Below are positions 34,601 to 44,955 of a DNA stretch of 64,000 nt, piece by piece. A program made the position numbers and the translations under genes. The DNA comes from Pyrocephalus nanus (taxonomy: Eukaryota; Chordata; Aves; Passeriformes; Tyrannidae). The notes below the pieces were generated by a model that did no database searches, had not been told where the DNA came from, and saw only the letters and a list, made by a program, of their open reading frames with translations. Each line of letters starts with the position of its first letter. Within the stretch, counting starts at the first letter, position 1. The stretch is taken from NCBI GenBank assembly GCA_038380795.1, contig CM076259.1, forward strand, positions 58,981,938 to 59,045,937, in the 5' to 3' direction.

Positions 34601-37600
34601 TCACTATAAATACTACCTAGGTTTTAAATGAAAACAGTGAATTTTGGCTTATAAATTGATTACAGAAATAGTCACCGTTTAAAGGAGAAAATCACAAACA
34701 GAAATAAATATAAATGTTAAATATATCATTTGGGGTGTGAATTAATACCTTTAGCTGTCTAAGGAAAGGCTGTAGTATTCCGAGCTATTTACAGCTGCAG
34801 GTTTGACTTAGCTGCCCTTTGCCTCCAACAGAGTTTTTTAGAACAAACAGTGCTTTGGTCCTTTCTTCAGGCTTTATTTATACCTGAACATTACTGTGAT
34901 GCAAACAAATTATCAAAACAAGGCTAACTAATTTTATTGAACTCATTTGTAGTAGTCTTAGTTCATGCTCACGAATATACAAGATGCTGTTTTTATTTGT
35001 CTTTAGTTTTCCGAAAGGCTGTGTATTATTTTGAATTTTTAAATCATGCTTTTTTCCATGTCTGGAAGACTGTCTTAATCATTATCTCCCCGACTGCTTT
35101 CTTCTCTGTTGACTTGACTTACCTTGTGCTATTTTTTTCTTGATTCCAAAGTAAATTATTTCACAGAAGATATTGTATTGCAGCATTTCTGACTATACCA
35201 TGGCTTGGGTTATGTGTCAGAGTTTCTGATATGTGGACTGCTGATTTGGCACTAATGTGTGTGCTCATTTTCTCCACTTCCTGTGTTTCGGGGTACTGAT
35301 TGCTTTGATGTCTCCAAATCTGGGTGTATTAACCATCAGAAGTGCTGAGAACTTACTTGCTCCTTCCATTAAAGGTTGCATGACAGAACTCCTACCATAG
35401 CACGCTTGTGCTCTGCTGCTGGCTGGAGCTCTGAATTGTGGCAAAATGCCCATCTGCCTTAGCTAATACAATCACAGCATTATAATTTAATGCTTTATAA
35501 TTTAGTCCCCTTTAATAAGGGATTTCCAGAAATTACCTCTGTAGATCTTCTGTTCAAAACAGACAGTGTCATCTCCCATCATCTCTTGGCCTGTCCCTCT
35601 ACCTGATTATGGATGAGTGATGTGTATTTACTTGAACATCAAAATAGTGTGAACAAACTTCACCCAGAGCCCATCTCTCAATTACGAACCACTGCAGCAC
35701 CTATTTGCCCTCTTTTCCCTTCCCTTTTTTCAGCAGGAAGTCATGCCTTCCTACTAAAGATTTCTTCAAAATTGTAGCTTAAGACAGGCAATTAAAAAAT
35801 TTACTTGTCGGGTAAATAAAATCTGCCTAGCAACTACCCAGTGTGCCACCAGGCAGTCACAGCACACATTTCTGTTCCACCATAGAGATACATTCTTGTC
35901 CCATATCTAAGTGCCTCTCCTCTGACGTAAGCACTGATTTCTAGCCTGTCTTCCTCATCTTGAAGGTAGCTCAACCTCCTTGGGGCAGTATTTCTCCTAG
36001 ACTCAGTGCTGTGCATAAGAAGTTCTACAACTTCCTCAGCTTTCTGCAGTGCTTCAGAGGTGCAGTCTGGTACCTCTATCTTAGCATTTCTTGCAGGTGA
36101 ATAATTCCAGGCTAAGAGACTTAAGATCTTGGTGTCTTTTCCACTTAATTGATGGTTTTCAGAGGTTTTTTTGAGTCACTGCACAGAAGATGGCTTCTGT
36201 GTATAATTTTGCTAGCATAACTTCTACCTGGCTGTACTAGAGCCATAGGGGAACAACTGTTTATGATCTGCCTTTGAGAACCTGTGCTTTGCTTAAGTCT
36301 TTGTGGAAGAACGCCAGAAGGTTTTTGTTCTGGACTGCTGTTAAAGTATTCCTCTCACGTGCAAAAGTTGCTCGCCCTTGGCAGTTAGGCAAGGCTCATC
36401 TCTCTCAAATTCTCCTGTCCCTACTTATCCTTGCTTTCTGCACAGACAAATGCAAGAGACATCTTTTGAACCAATCAAATATACCTGAGGCTTTTCCCCA
36501 GCGTGCTTGTGAGCACTGGTTGGAGGGGAGGGCACCGGGCCCTGCTGTGTGCCGTGGAAAGTTTGGTAGGGATAGACTGTTTAGATCTGATGTTGGGAGA
36601 ATAAGGTACTGCACATTCCAAGCAGGCATTTAGATGCACTGGGAGGCTAAGGTGTAAAGTCATCTGGTACATACAGAAACTCACTCTGGGAGGGAGCTAA
36701 TGAAGTTATTCTGTTGTGCTGAAAATTGCTAGTGGTTAGGAGGACAAGTTGGCCAATTCCCACTGGTTGTATTATGCCTTGTGGATTACACTGAATAATA
36801 CTGTTAGTGGCTTATATGTATAAGAAAGGCTCATGGAGCTCTCAGGACAGTGTTTCCTCTGCATGGGCATGCCGGTGAGCTTTGCCAGGATATTCTTCTC
36901 CCACTGTTGCTTATTCTTCTGTTTTTGCAAGCATGGGCTCATCTTACGATGAGGTGGATGCCATAATGGGATAGTGGTGAAGCTGGGGAGGTGGAGGGAC
37001 TGTGGGATGTGTGCTTCAGGGCATGCTCCTCAGCAGAAAATACTGTGAGAAATCTCTACGTGATATGTTTGCTGTAGTAGCAATGCTGTCTGAGCTGGTG
37101 TTGCAGACTGCTCTTACCACTGTGCCGCCAAAAAACAATCATCTGAAGTGTCAAATGTGACCAGATTTGGAAGGAAGACTCAAATGTTCTCTCTCAGTGC
37201 CTCTCTGACCTCCTGCCAGGCCATCTCTCAGCACTGCCTCCATAGTAGGATATAGATGAAATGACATCTGAGATGTCATTTGACATTAAGCTGATGACAT
37301 CAAGCTGATGACATCGGCTTGAAACCTCCAAGAGATGATGCAATGTGGCTGCCTGATGATAGTGCCTGGGAGCTGTCTTTTGGTCCAGAGAGCAATTCCT
37401 GTATGTGTGTACCTGTAAGTGCAAAGTGATGGTGCTAAGCTGGCAGACTAATGAAACATCTCCAATCTCTCAGCTCCTTTTCGTTATCTTTGCAAAGTAT
37501 TCAGCCTTACAGATGAGGGACAGCCTCCTGTTTACCGGGCCATCGTCATGTGTGCCAAATATGGGAGTGCATTAAATAAAGAAAATTTCTTAAGAATTTT

Positions 37601-38155
37601 TGTCATCATTGTCTGATACTCTCTGAAGCCTATAGAACTCTAGTTGTTTGTGAAAACCTAGAGATTGCTTTCTAAATGTTGGGGTTTGCCAAATGTTTAT
37701 AAATAATCTCTCTTTTTTTTCTCTCCTCTTCAGGAACCCGCAAAGTGAACCTCACATCCTGGCATCACGACAAAGGCCAGGCAAACTTATCAAATATGAC
37801 ATTCAGTGATGGAAAACTAATTGTTAATCAAGATGGCTTTTACTACCTGTATGCCAATATTTGTTTTAGACATCATGAAACTTCAGGAAACTTGACTAAA
37901 AGAGTACTTCAGCTGATGGTATATATGATTAAGACAAATCTTAAAATAAAGCGCTCTGATGTGTTAATGAAGGGAGGGAGCACCAAATACTGGTCAGGAA
38001 ATTCAGAATTTCATTTTTATTCTGTAAATGTAGGAGGATTTTTTAAATTGAAATCTGGTGAAATGATAGGTATCCAGGTATCAAACCCATTGCTACTGGA
38101 TTCATCACAAGAAGCAACTTATTTTGGAGCATTTAAAGTTAGGGATTTAGATTGA
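16420..38155 (+). CDS. TNFSF11: TNFSF11 / RANKL, TNF superfamily member 11 (5 exons)
   Basis: RANKL is a type II membrane cytokine of the TNF family. It binds RANK (TNFRSF11A) to drive osteoclast formation and lymphoid organ development, and is trapped by the decoy osteoprotegerin. Joining 16420-16641, 24499-24666, 31281-31326, 31409-31507 and 37734-38155 gives 957 nt and 318 residues (human 317). Order: cytoplasmic tail 1-48 beginning [14 protein letters not shown], one transmembrane segment at about 49-71, stalk at about 72-162, and TNF homology domain from about 163 to the C-terminus ([47 protein letters not shown]). All introns are GT-AG, with phases 0, 0, 1 and 1. The first in-frame ATG after the promoter is used, with G at -3. 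Nothing suggests a pseudogene. Identification is very secure. Confidence 0.98.
19457..19500 (+). repeat. Two-copy 22-bp tandem repeat
   Basis: Two adjacent 22-bp units, 19457-19478 and 19479-19500, differ at two positions and share the core CATGAAAAT/CTATGAAAATG plus AGTTAGA. The start of a third unit (ATGCT) follows. Confidence 0.85.
19484..19810 (-). mobile_element. Possible LTR fossil, minus orientation
   Basis: Read on the minus strand, the stretch has an AATAAA signal (about 19569-19574) followed by a pyrimidine-rich, R/U5-like segment containing TTTGCTCTCTCACC and GAGTCTCTATTGAGC. This layout is like the 3' half of a retroviral LTR. Clear TG...CA ends and a target duplication were not found, and no family was recognised. 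Confidence 0.3.
21492..21920 (+). mobile_element. CR1 LINE, old 3' copy in intron 1
   Basis: The copy carries decayed CR1 landmarks in order: 'CTGGAAAGAGTCCAGCAGAA', then 'TTGCCCAGAGAGGTTG', then 'GACTGGACTCCAAAGGTACC', then 'TTCCAACCCAAGTCATTCTG'. Many substitutions and small gaps suggest an ancient insertion in gene sense orientation. Confidence 0.85.
23481..24056 (-). mobile_element. Solo LTR, avian ERVL-type, antisense in intron 1
   Basis: On the minus strand the element runs from TGTTCTGGTTGTGGCTGGGA to ...GCTGGGATAAAGCTATGACA, so it has TG...CA ends over about 576 bp. Minus-strand signals sit in the expected order: a CATATAAAG TATA-like box (about 23790-23799) and an ATTAAA polyadenylation signal (about 23605-23610). 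The sequence resembles the ERVL LTRs common in Neoaves, a family call made from memory. The flanks are ACCAC (23476-23480) and CCCAC (24057-24061), a 5-bp target duplication with one mismatch. No internal gag/pol remains, so it arose by LTR-LTR recombination. Confidence 0.87.
24499..24666 (+). CDS. TNFSF11: TNFSF11 coding exon 2 (residues 75-130)
   Basis: A 168-nt, phase 0/0 exon encoding most of the membrane-proximal stalk, starting [13 protein letters not shown] and ending [10 protein letters not shown] as in mammalian RANKL. Its first codon is ATG, so translation starting at this exon would give a 244-residue product lacking the membrane anchor. That is the size of the known human short isoform. 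The stalk is less conserved than the TNF domain. Acceptor TTTCAG and donor GTAAGT are strong. Confidence 0.96.
24851..24871 (+). repeat. Poly(T) tract, 21 bp
   Basis: Uninterrupted T run within intron 2, about 185 bp after the exon 2 donor. Confidence 0.9.
27362..27387 (+). repeat. Poly(T) tract, 26 bp
   Basis: The longest T run in the window, inside intron 2. It is followed by CCCCTGCAAG, so it resembles a polypyrimidine tract, but no exon-like frame follows. Confidence 0.9.
31281..31326 (+). CDS. TNFSF11: TNFSF11 coding exon 3 (residues 131-145 plus 1 nt)
   Basis: A 46-nt micro-exon, from E131 to PRPEK (ending at residue 145) plus the first base of an alanine codon. It corresponds to the stalk part that in mammals lies at the region shed by proteases. 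Its size and phase (0 in, 1 out) match the mammalian exon. It is flanked by a TTTTAG acceptor and a GTAGGT donor. It is too short to show up as an open frame and was placed by splice phase and homology. Confidence 0.92.
31327..31408 (+). other. TNFSF11: TNFSF11 intron 3, only 82 bp
   Basis: A very short intron with a GTAGGT donor and a TTTTATCTCTAG acceptor. Its length is near the lower limit for efficient vertebrate splicing, in strong contrast with the three other introns of over 6 kb. Confidence 0.92.
31409..31507 (+). CDS. TNFSF11: TNFSF11 coding exon 4 (residues 146-179, split at both ends)
   Basis: A 99-nt exon, phase 1 in and 1 out. It ends the stalk ([18 protein letters not shown]) and starts the TNF homology domain with QPFAHL, the first beta strand, then [10 protein letters not shown]. 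In human RANKL the stretch after QPFAHL carries an N-glycosylation sequon (NAT). Here it reads DDK, so that site is absent. Donor GTAAGT is strong. Confidence 0.95.
31508..37733 (+). other. TNFSF11: TNFSF11 intron 4
   Basis: A 6226 bp intron with a GTAAGT donor and a CTCTCCTCTTCAG acceptor preceded by a good pyrimidine tract. It contains a T17 tract at 33730-33746, a CA-rich patch near 31903-31920 and a small cluster of ATGACATC repeats at 37261-37315. No transposon body was recognised. Confidence 0.95.
37261..37315 (+). repeat. ATGACATC repeat cluster with palindrome and tandem 14-mers
   Basis: 37261-37279 is a perfect inverted repeat (ATGACATCT, one base, AGATGTCAT). 37288-37301 and 37302-37315 are identical tandem 14-mers (AAGCTGATGACATC). 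Together the octamer ATGACATC occurs four times in 55 bp, three on the + strand and one on the minus strand. Confidence 0.9.
37734..38155 (+). CDS. TNFSF11: TNFSF11 coding exon 5 (residues 180-318 and stop)
   Basis: The terminal coding exon holds nearly all of the trimerising, receptor-binding TNF homology domain. The beta-strand cores are close to mammalian: [62 protein letters not shown] and [14 protein letters not shown], then TGA at 38153-38155. Surface loops differ: DKGQANLS at 191-198 (human has Trp where Q194 stands), NLTKRV at 231-236, and KIKRSD at 249-254. Potential N-glycosylation sequons are N184-L-T, N199-M-T and N231-L-T. The exon begins with the last two bases of the G179 codon, after CTTCAG. 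Confidence 0.97.
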
Positions 38156-39380
38156 ATCTTTTTGTAGTGTGCTGAAAATTGTTTGAGTTTGGAGTTGTCC
38201 AGAAACAACTTGAAGACAGAACTGAAAATCTTCTGGAACCCAATTACATCTGTATAAGCCATATATCTCTAAACACATGTTTTTGTCCTTTGCTGGCTCC
38301 AGTGGGAGTCCCACAAATGCATGGAAGGGCAAAATTACATAGTTCTCCTGATTCAGTCTTATAGCAGTTTTCCTTCATTTGTTTCCACTGGCTTCAGTAG
38401 ACTCATTATGCTGTTTACGTTGGTGTAGTTGAAATCAAAAAAATTAATATTATTGAACTTCTATTTCCAAGTTCTGCTCTGACTTTTTAACCTATGCTGT
38501 CCTTAATAGTTCTGGTACAAACATAGGGCAGGGCAGACCTTGGCTCCCAGCTTGCATTTGAGGACTCCATTTTGCTTGGGGCTGAGTGTTCTGACCCTGA
38601 GACAGCAAAGATTATTAAAGCATGACTAATCCCATTGCATTTGATGTGACTTTTCACATCTTGAGTTAAACCTGTATTTGCATTGCTGAATCAGGGTTGG
38701 AGAGTTCAGACCATGGCAGAAATGAGTTGCAGAACACCTAAACAGTTCAACTTGGGTTTTGCCTGATAAAAAGGGCCATTCCAGAAAGAAGGGAGATCAT
38801 CTGGCCCTGCGGTTCTAAAAGGTTAATTACAGGATATTTTATTATTGTTGCACAGTTAATTGCAAATATAGATTGCCAAAATACAGTGTGCCTTGGAAGT
38901 ATTACATTGTGCCAGAACCTGCAAAGACATTTTTTAAACAAAAATTATGTATTTTTATATTCTGTAAAATCTAAAGTTATATTTCAGGTGTAATGTTTTG
39001 TGTAAAAAAAAAATATGTAAATTATATTGTCCTATAGTATTTGATACAAAATATTTAAAATCTCTTGCTGTTTGTATATTTAATGTTTTAAACTGTTTTT
39101 ATGTACAGACATGTTAAACTGGTGCACTTTTTGATCCCAATGGGAAAAAATGCAGCTAGAAGAGGTTGTTTGCAATTAGCAAATGTAATATATATCTTTG
39201 TTCTTTTTAACTTAATAGATTTCTTTTAAACTTGTCAGTATTATTGGAAAGGGGGGCGAAATCACACCAATGCCATGAGTAATTATACCAGAATGCTGGA
39301 CACTGTGTGCCTTTTAAACCTGGAGGGTAATTGACATAACAGAGCTGGCATTGTGTAAAATAAAATAAAAAAATTAATGC
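38156..39380 (+). other. TNFSF11: TNFSF11 3' UTR (minimum extent)
   Basis: This is AT-rich sequence after the stop, with several AU-rich ATTTA pentamers (39053-39057, 39078-39082) typical of unstable cytokine mRNAs. It ends at an overlapping AATAAA signal at about 39359-39369. The length of about 1.2 kb is close to that of the mammalian 3' UTR. A longer form to about 40110 is possible. Confidence 0.75.
39359..39369 (+). terminator. Polyadenylation signal candidate (two overlapping AATAAA)
   Basis: AATAAAATAAA contains two overlapping consensus hexamers about 1.2 kb after the stop codon. Cleavage would be expected about 15-25 bp downstream. Confidence 0.6.
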
Positions 39381-39661
39381 ATAAGCCCCAGACATGTATT
39401 AGGAGTATTTATAGTTACTGAACAGGCATATTTTCCTCCAACAAAATCTGCAGGTGGTGAATTCTGCAATTCAATAATGACTTCCTTTAGCTTAGTTTCC
39501 TGAAAAAGTGAAGCTTATGTAATTGCATTGCCTGTTCTTGTCTCCCCTTGTAGCTTTTAAAATTCTGCACACTTCTGCCAGATTTGACAAATGAATGGCA
39601 GAGTTAAGAGGTATTCTTGCAGGTTTTACGAGGATAGACAGCTGAGAACAACTCAGCCATT

Positions 39662-39700
39662 TTCACATTATTTAACAGTGGCTGGCCACTGTTCACATTA
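39662..39700 (+). repeat. Palindrome bracketed by 9-bp direct repeats
   Basis: A 9-bp inverted repeat, AACAGTGGC / GCCACTGTT, with a two-base centre lies at 39674-39693. The direct repeats TTCACATTA are at 39662-39670 and 39692-39700. Confidence 0.85.
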
Positions 39701-40086
39701 GCCAACAGATTATATAAGGAGACTCCTTGCTAGCTGCAACGTGTGTTGTTGCTTGTGTAGTTGCTTGGGCAAAAGAGGTCAGTGGATGGAATCTGAGGGA
39801 GGGTATGGGGGGGCCATAAGGGAGAGATGCAAATACTTCAGGTGATGTTTAGAGCACATTCGAACAGGGGACAGCAACTTGTTGGGGAAGGGATGAGAGA
39901 GGTTTTTGAAATGCTTGTCTGTGTGATTTAAGAATGACGTGGGGAAAACCTACTATTTAATTAAGTCAGAATCAAAGAAGGCAAAAGACTCAAGTCTGTA
40001 GGAACTGGGGCTTCATACAAATCCTCAGGCTTTATTTTTTTTTGTAAGTAACTGAGTTGAATCCAAGCAGTTATTTTATACTGTAT

Positions 40087-40092
40087 AATAAA
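40087..40092 (+). terminator. Distal polyadenylation signal candidate
   Basis: A consensus AATAAA about 1.93 kb after the TNFSF11 stop, followed by a T-rich stretch. It could give a longer mRNA. Confidence 0.45.
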
Positions 40093-40110
40093 CATTTCTT
40101 TTTAATGTTA

Positions 40111-43100
40111 ATATTGTTGTCTTACAAAATATATTTCTAAGAAAAAAATCAACTTTGTGATTTCTTTATTTTCATGTGCACCTATATTTCTTGTGCAGCT
40201 TTTGTAGTTTTATTCAGATTTCAGAACATGCAGGTATAGCTCACTCAAGAAAACTGAGTCACAAATCATCTATTTTGAGAAAATTAACAATTAATTTTAT
40301 GGAGTTTTGATTTGGCTCCAGACATGCATCCACCACTTTCAAGTTGGGTTACATCTTTAGGGGTTGGAAATCTAGCTGAAAATTAGGACTGCCCATTTAT
40401 GTTATAATCCAAAAAGTTGTCAGTTCAAAACAAGTAATGACTGAGGAATCTGGAACTATTTTCTCTTTTTCTCTTTCTTTTTTTTTTTTTTTTTTTTTTA
40501 TTTCAAGACCTATAGGTCACACTCAATCATTTTTTCCACTATAGAGATGTCCAGTGACAGGGTGGGAGAAAATGTCTACTCTGTGTTTGCTCTTTAAGTA
40601 ACCCTCTAGGGAGGTAGAGATGGGAGTTCAAGTGATTTGGAAGTAAAGTTAGAGCTAGTTGCTGACCTTAGCAAATGCTCTGCCTACATATGGTGTTGAA
40701 TGAAGGAGAGAAGCCACCAGCACTAAATGACTCTAGCTGTGGGGTATGAGTGTGTGCTGGAGAAGGTCACAGAACCTGCTGAGCCCCTGAGCTTGGTTGA
40801 TTGCCTGTGCATCCCAAGCCACCGGAGCTTAGAAGAGGGCTTCTCAAGCTCAGTTGAGCATACCTGGGCTCATTAGGATGGCTGTAGGCATCTGAATTTC
40901 ACAATACAATATGAGGCGTTAAATTTCCCTTGTGTGACAACTTTGAAGCCTAAATGGTTTGGGGGTTTTGGTGTTTTTTTTCTGGTTATGGTTTTGGGGT
41001 TTTTTGCCTTACCATTGTCTGGCTGCAAATTGTTCAGTTGCATGATGAACATGTGGGAGGGATTTGATAATGTCCTCATGGGGCTATATAGGGGGCTACA
41101 TTGTGGGGATAAAAATTAGAAGCCAAGCCCTGACTCCTCTCTCTACAAAAAAAAAAATTCAAATAGGAGATCCTATTCTGCCTGTCTCGCCCTGGTCTAT
41201 TCTTACTCTTACATGCATTTAAAAGGAAGCAGGAAGGTCCACAAAGAGCTGTAGGTACAGATACCAGGGCAGCCACAGGTTGAAATGCTTCGATGGTGTC
41301 ATTTGAGGCAGGTATTCTAAGATGATGAACTAAACCCACTGGCTCTACTACTGACCTTCCTAAAACCAAGTCTTCCCCCAGAAGTGTCTGTTCTTTTGTG
41401 TCTGCTTCATTTACTTGATTGCTTCATCAGGACTCAATTAATTAAAAGAGTGGATGAATCAATTAATGGAAAGAGTTACCTTGAGAAGAAGGTGATGTGT
41501 TCTTGGCTAGAAAAGGTACATGTGATTCTTATTTTATAACCTTCAAAAGATAATTTTGGTTTGTGGATACATAATGATTATTTGCTGAAAATTGAAGTTA
41601 AAAAAATCTTACTTGGAAATAGTTTATTTGCAATTCAGGGTATTTGTGTGCATGTAAACATCTGTATATTCTTACTGTGTTCTTGCAAAGTTAATTTTTA
41701 TACATGGGGTTACGACTGCATATTTTGGCACCTGAGTACTCCTCCCCCCGCCTTCCCAAGCTTGCTCCAGCCAGTGACTGTTTCTTTTTCTGTCTATCCC
41801 ACTTCCTTTCTCTGGCTCCTTCCAGCTGCCAGTGTGTCCTGCTCACCCCACTCTTAGTGACTTACAGCTACTTTTCTGGTGGTAGCAAAAGCCTTGGATC
41901 AGATCTAGGTATATTCCCCTTATTTGTCCCACTTTCAGGTGTCTTTGTGTGCCTTTAGATGGAAAAGAACAAGAATTTTGCTTGTCAGAAATATTTTTCA
42001 ACTATTGATGCAAGGACTGAGCTGGATAGAAACAAAGAAAAGTAGTTGGGCAATAAGGAACCAGCCATTTGGACACATGATGCAGTCTGTCTTGCCCTTT
42101 GGTCTGATGTACCAGCTTTGGAGGGCTCCAGACAATTATCACATGCTTATATTTTGGTGTTACAAAGTTAGTCTCCAGCAGAACTTCACAGACATGACTG
42201 TATGCAGCATTTTGCTGCAGTGATTGGAGAAAACTCACACCTAAACCAGAAAGTGCTCTTGCACATATATGCAGGCAATTTCTTGTTCTTTCTCCCTCTC
42301 TATATTGGTGTCTTGTCCACTCTTTCCTGTTTGCTGTATTTGGGATCACTAACTGTGGACTTGCCAACTATTTATTTTTTTTAGCTCACTGGGGTCTGAC
42401 CCTGTAGATCCCATACCTTTGCCTAATGTTTCCATTTGTGACTAGCTCCAAAGCAAAGCTCAGTCATGGAAAGCTGAGAAACCTGTGTCAGCTTGAGGTT
42501 ATTTAAATTAGATTTCAGAGACTTCTTGGCAACTTTGGATGTTTCTTTTTTCTGCATTTTTTTTAGCCTGAAGTCTGAATGTGCTGGGGTGGAGGTGAGA
42601 GGCTGGGGATCTTTGATTTACTGCTGTCTGTTCACAACCCCTTTTATGAAGTTTTAGAGAGGGCATATTTTCCTTCCATTTGTTCAGCATTTGAGCCATA
42701 TGCTGTTTACTGCTTGCCCTCTTGCATCACATTGCTTTTCCCCAGACTGCACATCACCAAACCCCAATCAATTTATGTTTGGCTGTGACAGATAACAAGC
42801 AGGAACTACAATTGCTTTCAGCTCCTTACATGCTGCAAGTCACTAAGTGATAGATTCATTTTTCTAACGTGGATCTTGATTCATTCACTGCATTAGAGAT
42901 TCGTGGTTGTTCTTTTAGCAAAGCATGCCAGAATCCTCCTTTGACTACTGAGCTCACATTTCAGGTACTAATATGGCTTCGTAATGTAGCTCCTTCCTCA
43001 TCCTATAGGTTTCAAACTCATTCATTCCCTAAGTCTGTAGTATCAGGCATCCGTAAGGATGCTTGGTGGGCAGTTTTGGGGACCCCAGCTCCTTAAGGGG

Positions 43101-44954
43101 AGGATTCACAAACAGGATCTCCTCCGCCTGTCCCCTTCCCCACAGGTGCTGGATTTTAGAGCACTGAAACATGACCACATGGATGATAACTTTTTGTGAA
43201 GTTCAGATACTCTCTTGTACACAATATTTTTACCTCATGTCCCACCAATTTGAAGGATTTTAACCTACTCTTCCCTGTTAATTGGGTTGAGTGAAATGTT
43301 TGGAATTTTTTTTTTTCTTTACTGTGTCACAACAGAACATCAGATGCCACAATCACAACCTTTCCTGAACACAGATAAAATCAGTTCACCACAGATGTTG
43401 GCTTATAAATGCAGAGTGGTGCAAACCTTCATTGCTTGTCACTTGTTTACTGCTGTGCTTGCTCTGACCCCAGCATGAGCTCTCCGCCCTGCTGACATCC
43501 AAGGGAACTGATGTACGGCAAGTGGCATAACCTGTATGTACTTATTCTGCCCTCTGGGAACTAATAACTAATGACACTGCTTTAGTTAGCAACCTTTTGC
43601 AGACTGACTACTCTTTTTTGTATAAACATCCAGATATAATCCTTTCTGTGTTAGACAGAAGTTTCACCAGCTCCCTGCTCACCTGTAGCTTTCTGCAATG
43701 TTAGTGTCACCAAATGTTTTCTCTGTAGCGCAGTAACACATGCAGTAACACATCTTAAACAAAACAAGGTCCATCTGGTTTAATGTTTTATCACTCATCA
43801 TGGCTTCAGATCTTTACTCTGGGAAAACATCTGCAGTTCTGGAAATGGATAGTTAGGTTATTTCTGTCCCGCTAACTGGAAGAGGGCTGGAGTTCCAAGA
43901 CACTGAGTGGTGTACAGCCTTGAAGCTTAAGCCAGCTTCCCTCTTAAGCAGAAGATCCTACCGACTTGCAACCCACTAAGTTGTGTTTTTTATCACATGA
44001 AACTGAGCATATGTTCTGTATACCCCAGAGCTTGACAGAGAGGCCTCCTCCAAGCAGGTCAAACGGGGCCAGAAAGAGAGTTAAAATAAACCCATGTGTG
44101 CAGCAAAGGTCCAAGACTGAGCTTTTGCCTTTTTCTTTTTTTGATTCATTACGGTCAAGAGAGAGTAAAAAATTAGAAAATAATCTGGTAGCACAAAATG
44201 TTTTAAATTTGTTTACTATTCCCTGAAAACAGCTGTTGAATTTACCACCTATTGTCACCTATAAATGTATAATTGAATTACTACTTAATGTGAGTCTGCA
44301 TTTTCTCTCAAATCTAACAGTCCTATTACACCATCATGAATAAAAAGAGATAATTTTATTTAAAACTCATTAGTCTTATGTATAAAAAGTAGTATTATGA
44401 TTAGTATCAAAGTGTGTTGGACTTCAGTCCAGCATTCTGCTGCCTGTGGGTTAGTAGCAATTTATTCTATTTGTGCTTTGTTATCTGGCTATTTTTTTTT
44501 TCAATTTGTCTGAAAATCACATTAAAAATCATTTTTCCCCAGAAATATGAGCCAGATAAAAATGCCCCATGATTTATTTGAAAATATCCAAACAAATTTC
44601 CTCAGTTTTGCTCTTGTCCTCTGGTATATGTCATCTGCACACTTGCAGAATTTTGCTGATGTGTAAGATTGTGAAACAAAGAAGCACACATAAAAAAGCT
44701 AATTGAGAAGTCTATTGCCCCAGCTGCTCTGTGAGACTTGCTGAATGTGAAAAATTCCTCCCAAATACATAAATTTATTGTTACAATTCATTCAGTTTTA
44801 TTAATCTTTGTTAATATTGTACTGGTAAGAAAGGGCTTAGCTTCCAACTTTGGAATGAATGGATGTTTTCATGATGACATCAATAAGATTATTATAAATA
44901 GTTTTATATGATACAGTTTCTTTCTAAGTCTTTTTCAGGAAGTAGCTATTTTAA
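40111..44954. other. Intergenic DNA, no gene recognised
   Basis: AT-rich non-coding sequence with a T22 tract at 40478-40499. Frames of up to about 120 codons near 42.0-42.4 kb overlap on both strands and show no domain or codon signal. Confidence 0.6.
40478..40499 (+). repeat. Poly(T) tract, 22 bp
   Basis: Uninterrupted T run after a CTCTTTC pyrimidine stretch, downstream of TNFSF11. Confidence 0.9.
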
Positions 44955-44955
44955 T

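Larger units (their letters stand above)
39381..40110 (+). other. Possible extended 3' UTR or start of intergenic DNA
   Basis: The stretch holds a palindrome at 39674-39693 and a further AATAAA at 40087-40092, followed by a T- and GT-containing segment (about 40097-40120) that could serve as a downstream element. It has no coding potential. Confidence 0.4.
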
